Origin: Mauremys mutica
Taxonomy: Eukaryota; Chordata; Testudines; Geoemydidae
Reading direction: 5' to 3'
Length of the DNA stretch: 64,000 nt
NCBI RefSeq assembly: GCF_020497125.1
Contig: NC_059073.1
Span: 146,391,012-146,455,011 of the forward strand
Positions within the stretch are counted from its first letter, which is position 1; each line of letters opens with the position of its first letter. Position numbers and translations under genes: made by a program. A model generated the notes under the pieces. It did not search any database. It saw nothing but the letters and a program-made list of their open reading frames with translations, and had not been told where the DNA came from. Shown piece by piece: positions 45,160 to 55,714 of the stretch.

Positions 45160-47109
45160 TGTGTGTGTGTGTGTAGCTGTATAACTATCCATTTAATACA
45201 GCTGTTAAACCACTGGCTATGCAGTAAAACAGCTGTTGTAGCATGGCTGGGGGGGGGCATGGAGTTTTTATGGCATGTTGCAGCGGGGAGCCTCTGAACC
45301 CCTGTTCTAGAGGGAACACGTCTCCTAGCCCCACCTTGCTCCAGCACCGGAGCCTGGCCTGGACTAGGCTGTGCTAGCAGGGTTGAGAGGGGAATGTAGT
45401 CTGTCTAGTGATTCCTTCTGGGGAGCAGGGAAGAGGAGAATGCAGAAGAGTGAAACAGAGTGAGGGAAAGAGAGCGAGCCAGGGCTTTATGCTCTGGCCT
45501 GACATTCTCCTCCCAACCCAGGGCACAAGTGAAATTAGTTTGGTACCTAAATGACCCCCCTTAAACAAGCACTGAAGACCCTATTTGTGTCATAAAAGCA
45601 CCACCCAGTGTGGCCATCCTTCTGGTCTCGGATTGGTCAGCACACAGGGGCATGAGCAGAACGGGCTGCAGATCAGGAGAGAGAGGGGGAATCGCTCTGT
45701 CATGAGTGCAAGTTCTCTGCGGTAGGGAAAGGCTCATTCCTCAACATGCCAGATCCTCAGCTGGTGTAAATCGGTGCCACTCCATCCATGTCGCATTGTG
45801 CAAAAAGGACCTCGTGATTTAGGAGCCATTTTCAGAAGGGACTTGGACAATTATGCCCCTAAGTCCCATTGACTTTCAATGAAATTTAGGCTCCTAAGGG
45901 CCAAATTTGTAACCACGTTTAGGCGCCTAATATGCAAATAGGTGACTCGTGAGATTTTCAGAAACTCCTGGGCTCCCATCCCATATGAATTTCAATGGGA
46001 GCCAGGTGCTTTGCGAATCCCTGCAGGCGCCAAACTGCATCTATAGGGGCCCTAAACCCCTTTGAAAATCTGACCGTAATTGACTCCATTGCTTTTGAAA
46101 ATGGGACCTACTCTCCTGCATCATTTAAAAATGTTATCCATAGACCACAGCAACTGAAGCTACAATTTACCCCAGGTGCAGATCTGGCCCATGTCATGTC
46201 TGTACAGCGCACAGCATAATGGGACCCCTTTGATTAGGGGCATGAGGTGCTGCTGTAACATAGCTACTGATGCTAGAGTAGCTCTCAGCGGTCTGGCTGC
46301 AACGCCCAGCTCCCACCTGGCCAGTGTGAAATCTGTCAAATCAAAAGGCTTCCATGCCATTTCTGCCAATTCTCTCTGCACGTAGCGAGGCCAAGGCCCT
46401 GGGGCTTTTCCAAGGAAAGGCTGCCTTCGCTCACATGCAGAGAATGCCTGTTCAGCCAGATTTCAGGGTTCCTCCTGGCTTCACCCGCTCAGGCGACAGT
46501 GTGTTCCTAACAGTTTGTTCAGGGTGCCTGGACAGCTGGTTGCTCATCTCCTTCCCCCAGTCTGGGCCCAGACTCCCTGCTCCGCTGCACAGTGAACCCC
46601 TCCCCTCCCCCAGGAATGACTCCTGACTTACACCTTAGAGCAGGATCAGGCCCCTTGGCTTCACACGTGCAACCTCCTAGGTTTGCCCCAGGCTCCTTGG
46701 GCACACCCGCCTGGAAGCCCCCTCCTCCCTTCCCGTCAGATTCCTCCTTCACCAACCCACCTCCCTCGGCTGGTCTCCACACCACCGATCATTGTGCTCC
46801 CTCCCCGAGCTGTTGCCTGTGTTCGTACTGGGTCTGAGTAACTGTAAACTCCTTGGGGCAGTGGCCTGCCCTCCCTGATTGTTTGCTTAGGCCTAGGCAT
46901 TGCTACTCTCACAGGCGGGAAAGCCTGGCCCGAGGCCCCGTTGTGCCAGGTGCTGCGCAGGCACAGAACAGAGACAGCCCCTCCTGAAGGCACTTACAGG
47001 CTCTGCAGACCTACAGTATGCTCCCTGGGGGCTCTCTCTCTCTCTTTCCTCACCAGATCCTGTCCTGGCACCAGTTGGGGGGAGCTCCCATTGAACTCAA
47101 TGTCCGTGG
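45160..47109. other. Spacer with foldback repeats, no gene
   Basis: A (TG)n run lies at 45160-45173. Hairpin-type repeats: CCAGATCCTCAGCTGGTGTA at about 45748 and a TTTTCAGAAGGGACTTGG / CCTAAGTCCCATTGACTTTC unit at 45828-46015. No domain-bearing frames. Confidence 0.35.
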
Positions 47110-47206
47110 GCACCTGGCACTGGCCACTGTCGGAAGACAGGATACTGGGTAGATGGATCTTTGGTCTGACCCAGTACGGCTATTCTTATGTTCTTATGCC
47201 CAAGAC
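47110..47206 (+). mobile_element. CR1 3' end, TTCTTATG-tailed subfamily
   Basis: TGGCCACTGTCGGAAGACAG, GGTCTGACCCAGTACGGC, then TATTCTTATGTTCTTATG. The 8-bp terminal repeat TTCTTATG is typical of CR1. Confidence 0.85.
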
Positions 47207-47796
47207 CCTAGCTAACAGGACCTAGTGCCTGTCACCTTTCAGACTGGCTCACTCCAGGTCCTGGTGGTACAATTGGCATTGCCCCAGGGCTGGGCAATGA
47301 GTGCTGTGCCCTGTCCATGCTGGCTAGCAGTGCTGTGAATGGGAGACAAAACTCGGAGCAGAATGTGGCCTGGATTATAACCACTATTCCTGTCACTCCT
47401 TCGCTACAGCCGCTCACAAAGCCGTATCTGAGACTGCTACATCAACAACAGATATAGTATGTAGTGCTGGGAAAGTCCGTGATAACATGATTTATGGCAC
47501 CGCTACTGTTCCAGGTAGATTAGCTATTGCTGGAGATAAGTAACGTGAGCTCAAGCCGAGGACAAACACAGTGGGTCTATTCTTACATGAGTTCCACCAA
47601 CGGCCCGCAGCTGGAATGTTGTGGAGACTGGGCGGGTCTTGGAATGACAATTTTTCATTTCAGAAGGTGGAGAAAGCCATGATGGGAGGGTGGTCCAGAT
47701 TTGATTTTGACAAATAGGGAGGAACTGGTAGAGAATTTGAAAGTGGAAGGCAGCTTGGGTGAAAGTGATCATGAAATGGTAGAGTTCATAATTCTA

Positions 47797-48076
47797 GGGG
47801 TATGTCTATCGGGGATCGATTTATCGCATGTAGTGTAGACGTGATAAATTGATCCCCGATTGCTCTCCCGTCGACTGCTGAACTCCAGCAGTGCGAGCGG
47901 CGGAAGCAAAGTCGACGGGGGAGCCGCGGCCGTAGATCCCTCACCACGAGGATGCGAAGTAAGTAATTTTAATTTGATCTAAGATACGTCGACTTCAGCT
48001 ACGCTATTCTTGTAGCTGAAGCTGCGTATCTTAGATCGATTTCCGCCCCCCCTCCCCCCCCAGTGTAGACCAGGCC
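47797..48076. mobile_element. Harbinger-like MITE with a long internal hairpin, nested in CR1
   Basis: Ends GGGGTATGTCTATCGG and CAGTGTAGACCAGGCC. Flanks TA(G) and TAA fit a 2-3-bp TWA-type duplication. Internal hairpin 47976-48037: GATCTAAGATACG... pairs with ...CGTATCTTAGATC, loop near 48005. Confidence 0.75.
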
Positions 48077-48782
48077 TAAGGAATGGTAGGAGGGAGAACA
48101 GCACAATACAGATAATGGATTTCAAGAAGGCAGACTTCAGCAAACTCAGGGAGTTGGTAGGCAAGATCACATGGGTAGCAAGTCTAAGGGGGAAAACAGT
48201 TCAAGAGAGCTGGCAGTTTTTCAAAGGGACATTGTTAAGGGCACAAAAGCAAACTGTCCCACTGGGTAGGAACGATAGGAAGTATGGCAAGAGATCACCC
48301 TGCCTTACCAGGAGCTCTTCAATTATCTGAAACTCAAAAAAGAGTCTTACAAAAAGTAGAAACAAGATCAAAGTACAAAGGAGGAATATAAACAAACAAC
48401 ACAACCATGTAGGGACAAAATTAGAAAGTCGGCAGCACAAAACAAGATTAAACTAGCTAGAGACATAAAGCGTAACAAGAAAACATTCTACAAATACATT
48501 AGAAGCAAGAGAAAGACCAAGGACAGAGTGGGCCCGTTACTCAATGAGGGGGGGAAACAATAACAGAAAATGTGGACGTGGCAGATGTGCTAAATGACTT
48601 TTTGGTTTCAGTTTTCACCAAGAAGGTTAATAGTGGCTGGACGTCTAACACAGTGAATGCCAGTGACAATGAGGTAGGATCTGAAGCTAAAATAGGGAAA
48701 GAACAAGTTAAAAATTACTTAGACAAGTTAGATGTCTTCAAGTCAAGAGGGCCTGATTAAATACACCCTAGAATACTCAAAG

Positions 48783-49109
48783 CAGAGGCAGAATATGATT
48801 TTGTGGGGCCCTGGGCCAGAGCAAGTGAGGGCCCCTCCTGACCCCTTCCACCTGCAGCACCTCTGGCCTCCCCCGCCACTCCTGCCAGGGAGCAGGGTCA
48901 GGACGAAGGGGCTTGTTCTGCTCCACCTGCCTAGCACTGTTGCCAGGGATCAGGGCAAGCCCCAGTGCTCTGACCCCGCTCCCTGGCAGGAGCGCCGGGC
49001 AAGCAGGCAGAGCAGGTTGGGACGCAGGGGTGCCCATTTTTCTGGGGTCACCCAATTGGCCAGGTCCCTGGGCATGGGCCCCACTGGCCCAGTGGCTAAT
49101 CTGCCACTG
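48783..49109. mobile_element. hAT MITE nested in CR1
   Basis: Ends CAGAGGCAGAATATG and GGCTAATCTGCCACTG are imperfect inverted repeats. Flanks ACTCAAAG and ACTCAAGG agree in 7 of 8. 327 bp, GGGCCCC-rich. A sister right end is at 36863-36879. Confidence 0.75.
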
Positions 49110-50160
49110 ACTCAAGGAGCTGACAGAGGAGGTATCAGCCATTAGTGATTATCTTTGAAAAGTCATGGAAGTCGGGAGAGATTCCAGAGGGCTGGAAAAT
49201 GGCAAACGTAGTGCCCATCTATAAAAAGGGGAATAAGGACAACCCAGGGAATTACAGATCAGCCAACTTAATTTCAGATAATGGAGCAAATAATTAGGCA
49301 ATCCATTTGCAAACACCTAGAAGATAATAAGGTGATAAGTAACAGTCAGCAAAGATTTGTCAAGAACAAATTGTGTCAAACCAACCTGATTGCTTTCTTT
49401 GACAGGGTACCAAGCCTTGTGGGTGGGCAGGGAAGTGGGAGATGTGATACATCTTGACTTTAGTAAGGCTTTTGATATTGCCTTGCATGACCTTCTCATA
49501 AACAAACTAGGGAAATGCAATCTAGATGGAGCTACTATAAGGTGGGTGCAAAACTGGTTGGAAAACCGTTCCTGGAGAGCAGTTATCAGTGGTTCACAGA
49601 AAAACTGGAAGGGGATAACAAGGGGTCCCACAGGGATCAGTTCTGGGTCTGGTTCTGTTCAATATCTTCATCAGCGATTTAGATAATGGCATAGAGAGCA
49701 TGCTTGTAAAGTTTGCAGACAATACCGAGCTGGGAGGGGTTGCAAGTGCTTTGGAGAATAGGATTATAATGAAAAATGATCTGGACAAACTGGAGAAATG
49801 GGCTGAAGTAAATAGGATGAAATTCATTAAGGACAAATGCAAAGTACTCCACTTGGGAAGGAAGATGGTGAAAAATTGTTTTTCTTAACCTCTGAGGCTA
49901 GGAAAAGAAGCAATGGGCTTAAACTGCAGCAAAGGAGGTTTAGGTTGGACATTAGGAAAAACTTCCTAACTGTCACAGTGGTTAAGCACTGGACTAAATT
50001 GCCCAGGGAGGTTTTGGAATCTCCATCACTGGAGGTTTTTAAGAGCACGTTAGACAAACACCTGTCAGGAATGGTCTAGATAATATTTAGTTCTGCCACA
50101 AGTGAAGGGGACTGGCCTAGATGACCTCTTGAGGTCTCTGCCAGCCCCATGATTCTAGGA

Positions 50161-52282
50161 TTCTGTTTAAACCAGCTTACAGTGCTCTGGGAAGGTGAGT
50201 CATGGCTTCCCAGCATTACTTTCCACTCCCATCCTTACGGTGAGCTACTTGTCTTGGGTATCACTGTGCCCTCATCACCACAGGCGCTCAGCACCACACA
50301 GTCTGTGACACAGTCTTACACATGCCTGGGTGGCAGGGCAATGAGCCACAGCAACTCCTACGTAATCTTCAGCGCCAGCCCCTGCTCCTGGAGCTAAAGT
50401 AGTGGCTCCGCGAGCTGTAAGGAAAGGCAGGTGAGGGATGCTTTGCTGGTTCTAGCCTGGCCCCTAGACCAGCTTCTGCTCTGCCACAGACTCCAAGGGT
50501 GAGTCCCTTAGGGCTTGACTACCCAGTACACTGGTCCACCCCAGAGGGGGTCAATTCTGGCTGGTGCCAGCTCGCTGCTTGCTAACTGGCTTGTGTGGCG
50601 CCTGCTGCACACCCTGAAAGTTCTCTAGTGTGTGTCACTCCAGCCCTGCAAACAGTGCTCTGTTAGCCTGCACAAGGGCACCAGCAGTGTCCACACAGGC
50701 CAGTCACACACGCACTCGAATGTACAGCCCTGTGGTACGGACTAATGCAGTGGGCAGGCAAACCTTTTGTCTCCCTGTGCTTGGTCCCTGCTCCAGCAGT
50801 AGAGCTAACCCCACAAGAGAGGATACCTGGGAGGTGCCCAGTTCCTATGGTACTGGGGAGAAGATAAAGCCCATCTACAAGTAGCACCTGGCAGGCTGGG
50901 GCAGCCCCAGGATGTGACATGACCAGGGTGTATCACACGGCCATGCTCCACAGCTCTATCCTTCCGCTGAGACAGGGCTGAACTCGGATCCCAAATGCTG
51001 GCATTTAGCTCAAGAGCCAAGCTGCAATCCACACCTTCGGCATTTCACCCATCGCTTTCCATCCCCCACCTGCCAGTGCAGGTGCTGCTTTGCTGTACCG
51101 CAGGCAACTGCATCCCTCTCCCCCGGGTGACAGGACCACGCAGTGTGTCAGGATCGTTCCCTCTTACCTGGCTGCTGGCTTGAACTGCTCCCCATTGCAG
51201 GCTGGGTGAGGCTTCTCTTCACAACCTCAGGCAGCCCTGAAAGTCTGCTTCTGTCCTTTCACCTCAAGAGGGATCAGGAGCTCCAGCTGTGCAGTGCCGG
51301 CCCCCATGCCAGCCAGACTCATTTTTATAGCAGCTCTGTTTGGTGATCAGGTTGCACCCCCAGCAAGTAAACAACTGACACTCCCATTGTCACATGGTAT
51401 GACTGTGCTTTGAGAATTTCCAATATTCATTTTAAACTGAACACCAGCTGGCTTCGTGCCTGGAGCTGTCGGATGCCCAGTGGAGGAATAGTAGGGATTT
51501 TCCTGCCTCCAGCTGTGCTTCCACGGCTGGGAGCTGCTCCAGGTACTTCCCCCTAGAAATGCAGGCAGCCTCGGAGATCAGGCTCTGAACTGGGGTGGTG
51601 CTCTGGAGCTTCCGGTGTCCATGTGCTGCATGCAGGGGCACCACTGGGCACTTCTGGAGCCGACAGAAAAGCCCCATAGCCTCCAGTCCATGGAATAATC
51701 CCTGTGATTTGGGGGGGGGGCTCTGCTCCTGCCTCTTTCCAGACAAACAAACTATTCAGAGACCACGCAGCGTTTCTTTACAGAGTCTGTTCCCACCCCC
51801 TGTACCCACTGCACAGCAGCTTTAACAGTAGCCTGGGGCTCTAGGACCCCGAGAGGCAGAAGAGTCCCAGACCTGAGTCCCATGAGCCCGATCAGCTGGC
51901 ACAGACCAGCCACAGCTGTCTAATTGCAATGCAGACGCACCCTAAGCCCTCCTGAGCCCCCAGAGGAGAGACCTCCTCTGGCCTTGACTCTACCAGCCTA
52001 CAGCTTCTTCACTTCCTCTCTTCCCGCTTCCTGCCTGTGCCTTGTTCCTTGGTGTTAACAAGGTTATTAGCTTTTAACTCGCTCCAGCCTGTCTTCAGTC
52101 TCTCAGCGGGGCCCAGTTCCCATAGTCCAGTGTGCGAAGTGTCCCATAGTCCAGAGTGCTGGATCAGCTGCTGCCCAGCCCCCGGTCACAAGCCCCAAGA
52201 CACACCTCTTGGGTCTGGGACACTGCCATTGACTCAGGACAGAACGGCAGTGCATTGGGAAGAGATGATGTATCACGACTGT
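50161..52282. other. Spacer without recognised gene
   Basis: Frames of up to about 105 codons lack known domains. Contains a G run at 51710-51720. No strong repeats seen. Confidence 0.35.
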
Positions 52283-53345
52283 GTAGAAACTAGGGCTGTC
52301 GATTAATTGCAGTTAACTCACGTGGTTAGCTCAAAAAAACGAATCGTGATTAACCACAGTGTTAATTGCACTGTTAAACAATAGAATGCCACTTCAAATG
52401 TATTAAATACTTTGGATGTTTTTCCTACATTTTCATATATATTATATTCTGTGTTGTAATTGAAATCAATTACAAATATTTGCACTGTAAAAGATAAACC
52501 AAAGAAATAGTATGTTTCAATTCACCTCATACAAGTACAGTAGTACAATCTCTTTGCCGTGAAAGTACAATTTACAAATGTAGATTTTTTTTTGTTATGT
52601 AACTGCACTCAAAAACAAAACAATGTAAAACTTCAGAGCCTAAAAGTCCACTCAGTCCTACTTCTTGTTCAGCCAATCACTAAGACAAACTAGTCTGTTT
52701 ACATTTACAGGAGATAATGCTGCCCTCTTCTTATTTATGTCACCTGAAAGTGAGAACAGGCGTTCACATGTCACTTTTGTAGCGAGCATTGCAAGGTATT
52801 TACATGCCAGATATGCTAAACATTTGTATGCCCCTTCATGCTTCGACCATCATTCCAGAGGACATGTTTCCATGCTGATGAAGCTCATTAAAAAAAAAAG
52901 CGTTAATTAAATTTGTGACGGAACTCCTTGGGGAAGAATTGTATGTCCCCTGCTCTGCCATATATTTCATGTTACAGCAGTTTCAGATGATGACCCAGCA
53001 CATGTTCATTTTAAGAACACTTTCACTGCAGATTTCACAAAATTCAAAGAAGGTACCAATGTGAGATTTCTAAAGATAGCTTCGGCACTCGACCCACGGT
53101 TTAAGAATCTGAAGTGCCTTCCAAAATCTGAGAGGCTTTCAGAAGTCTTAAAAGAACAACATTCCAATGCAGAAACTACAGAACCCAAACCAACAAAAAA
53201 GAAAATCAGCTGTCTACTGGTGGCATCTGACTCAGATAATGAAAATGAACATGCGTCGGTCCGCACTACTTGGGAGATAGGAAGCAGCAGAACCCATTAT
53301 TGAGCAGAATCGTCATCAGCATGGACACATGTCCCCTGGAATGGT
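52283..53345 (+). mobile_element. hAT transposon fragment with ZBED-type transposase remnant
   Basis: The left terminus is CTAGGGCTGTCGATTAATTG at about 52290, followed by AT-rich subterminal sequence. A frame at 53061-53303 includes FLKIASALDPRFKNLKCLPK, then SEVLKEQHSNAETTEPKP and KISCLLVASDSDNENEHAS. ALDPRFK is a conserved hAT/ZBED transposase motif just before the C-terminal dimerisation region. The dimerisation region itself and the right terminus are gone. Confidence 0.75.
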
Positions 53346-53789
53346 GACTGAAGCAGGAAGCCTTCCCTTCAATCCCTTTCACTTTCCCAGGGGTTTTTCT
53401 TCCTCAGACTGTGGTGATTCAGGTGGGGGGAATTCGTTCCTTTATTTCCCAAGGCCAGAGTTTTCTTTTCAGTTTCAAGGGGTTTCAACATTTTGCCATT
53501 AACTTTAATGGCCCATCTCTTATCTTTTCCTGAGCTGTACAGTGCTGAGTGCTTAGATCTAGTCTCGCCTGGTTGGGGACGCAGCCCCTCCCTGCCTGGC
53601 TGTGAGATGGAGCTAAATATTGCAGGACAAATTACGAGCACAGTTTTAGATCTACACAAATACATAAATTCATAACCACAATCTAAATATGACAGCTCTG
53701 CCAATGGCTGCTTGGTGAACTTGCGTTTCTTCGCTCATACTGCCTTTTCTGCTGCTTTATTCATCTTAAAAGTCTGAGCGTCTGGAAGT
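53346..53789. other. Spacer without recognised gene
   Basis: No domain-bearing frame or clear repeat seen. Confidence 0.3.
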
Positions 53790-55210
53790 TAAGAACATGG
53801 CATAGAGGGACGGGGGAGAATTACTTTGCCATAGAAAGACTGTTATGCCATTATGTGGCTAATCAAACAATTAAGGCCCTTGCTCTTTGTGATGATGTGG
53901 TTCTGGCGGGACCCGACTGAGAGTGGCAATTCAGGACCAATTGCTCAAACAGGGCAGTCACAGCCCTAGGCTAGGGTTTTTCCACCTCTAAGGCAAACCA
54001 AACCAGCCAGACAAGAAGGACTTCGATTTCACCCCACTGGCTAACCACAAGTCACACAAGCAAGTCTCCCAGTATCACCACCAGTGCCACTCGTCCTGGG
54101 GATGAATAGTCATGAAAACCAACACCCCAGTAAAAGAAAACGGTTCTCTCAATCCCAAAGAATCAAGCCCCAGACCCAGGTCAATATACACATCAGATCT
54201 TACCCACAAATCATGCTGTTGCCAATCCTTTAGAATCTAACATCTAAAGGTTTATTCATAAAGGGAAAATGGTAGAGTTGAGAGCTAGAATTGGTTAAAT
54301 GGAATCAATTCCATACAGTAATAGCAAAGTTCTTAGTTCAGGCTTGTAGCAGTGATGGAGTAAACTGCAGGTTTAAATCAAGTCTCTGGAGAACATCTCC
54401 CGCTGGGATGGGTCATCAGTCCTTTGTGCAGAGCTTCAGTTTGTAGCAAAGTCCCTCCAGAGGTAAGAAGCAGGATTGAAGACAAGATGGAGATGAGGCA
54501 TTAGCCTAATATAGGCTTTTCCAGGTGTAAGAACCTCTTTGTTCTTACTGTGGAAAATTACAGCAAAATGGAGTCTGGAGTCACATGGGGAAGTCCCTGC
54601 ACACCCTGCTGAGTTACAAGGCGTGTCTGCCTTCTCTCCATGGGTCAATTGTGTAGCTGATGGTCCTTAATGGGCCATCAAGCAGGCTAGGCAGAGCTAA
54701 CACCAACTAGTCTGCAGTGTCACCCAGAAGCACAGCACAAATACAAAATACAGACAGTATAGAGCCAATACTTATAACTTCAACTACAAAATGATACATA
54801 CATATAGACACCATAATCAACCAGTAACCCATAACCTGGTCTTAGACACCTTATATGATCCCCTTTACCTAAGATTTGGTGCCACTACAGGACCTTGGTT
54901 GCAAACCATGTTCTATATGTGCCAGTTTATATCAATAATGTCACACTCTTAAACAGGAAATTCAGTGTACTATCTGACCACTTCCCATTCATTTGATTTC
55001 ACAGAACTAAGGGCACCAATTCCAAATGCTCCAAGAACGTGGCATGGAAATTACGCGTGTTAAAGGGAAAGAAAATATAGTAGCAGATGCCTGGTCCAGG
55101 AAAGAGGGTTCTGGCTCACTGCCTATGGTCATGCAGGATTTTAAGAGGGACTCTGGGAGCCCCTCTGCTATGGACTGGGATGTAGGTGGTCTGGCCCAGG
55201 AGTCAGGTCT
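53790..55210 (+). pseudogene. Ty3/gypsy RNase H fragment, split by a solo LTR
   Basis: Before the LTR: ENYFAIERLL and HYVANQTIKA (about 53818-53887). After it: FSVLSDHFPF and FHRTKGTNSK (54958-55030), then MEITRVKGKENIVADAWSRK (55044-55103). This is the second half of a gypsy RNase H followed by the usual VADALSR end, here VADAWSR. It runs on the plus strand, opposite to the chromovirus beside it, so it is a different element. Frameshifted and without RT or integrase. It meets the LTR of the neighbouring chromovirus at about 55210. Confidence 0.7.
53888..54945 (-). mobile_element. Solo LTR, 1058 bp, with exact 5-bp duplication
   Basis: Starts TGTGATG and ends AATGTCACA. CTCTT flanks both sides (53883-53887 and 54946-54950). 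GGTTTATTCATAA at about 54248 is AATAAA on the minus strand, giving orientation. It cuts the gypsy RNase H frame, so it is younger than that element. Confidence 0.9.
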
Positions 55211-55714
55211 GGTGGCAGAGCAGGTGTCCCGGTTGGGGAACAAAGCCGTGCGTCAGCACCAGAGCCAACTGCCAGTTACCAGAGCCGGGGTCAAGCCAGA
55301 GTCGGAGATCGAAGCCGAGGTTCGGAGCCGAGGTCAGATGCCAAATGCCAGGGTCAAGTCGGAGTCAGAAGTCAAGTTGGAGCCAGGACTGATAACTGAG
55401 GGTGGAACTGAGGAAAGGAGCTGGAGGAGAGGCAAGGATCGGGCATGGAGCAGGAGCACAATGGGAACAGGGTTGAGGCAGGAGCAGTGAATCCAGAACC
55501 GGTGCGGGTGCAGGAGGCAGATACAAGCAGGATCCAATGCAGTGTAGCTGGACCAATCAGTGGAACTGGGTGATCCTCCAATCATGGCTCCTGTGGGTGG
55601 TGCCTTGGCTGAGACTGTAGTCCTAATGACTTCTCAGCAGAGATTGGGTGGAGGCCAGGATGTGGCAGTTGTGTGGGCACACCCAGCTGTGGGTTCAAGG
55701 CCCGGATCATCACA
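55211..55714 (-). mobile_element. 3' LTR of a chromovirus
   Basis: On the minus strand it begins TGTGATGATCC at 55714, right after a purine-rich tract (GGGAGTGGGG) that fits the polypurine primer. It contains repeated CTCGGCT/CTCTGGCT/CTCCGA motifs. The far end (about 55211) is approximate. Confidence 0.55.

Larger units (their letters stand above)
47660..50160 (+). mobile_element. CR1 LINE, about 2.5 kb, with two nested MITEs
   Basis: The longest CR1 here. The order is: linker between endonuclease and RT (47660-48790), RT fingers and palm (49110-49860: KSWKSGEIPEGWKMANVVPI, LDFSKAFDIALHDLL, catalytic region as VKFADNTELGG, so the DD of FADD is now DN), then a jump to the C-terminal segment (49880-50079) and a tail ending ATGATTCTAGGATTCT. 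Insertions at 47797-48076 and 48783-49109; internal deletion at about 49865. Stops and frameshifts: dead copy. Confidence 0.9.
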
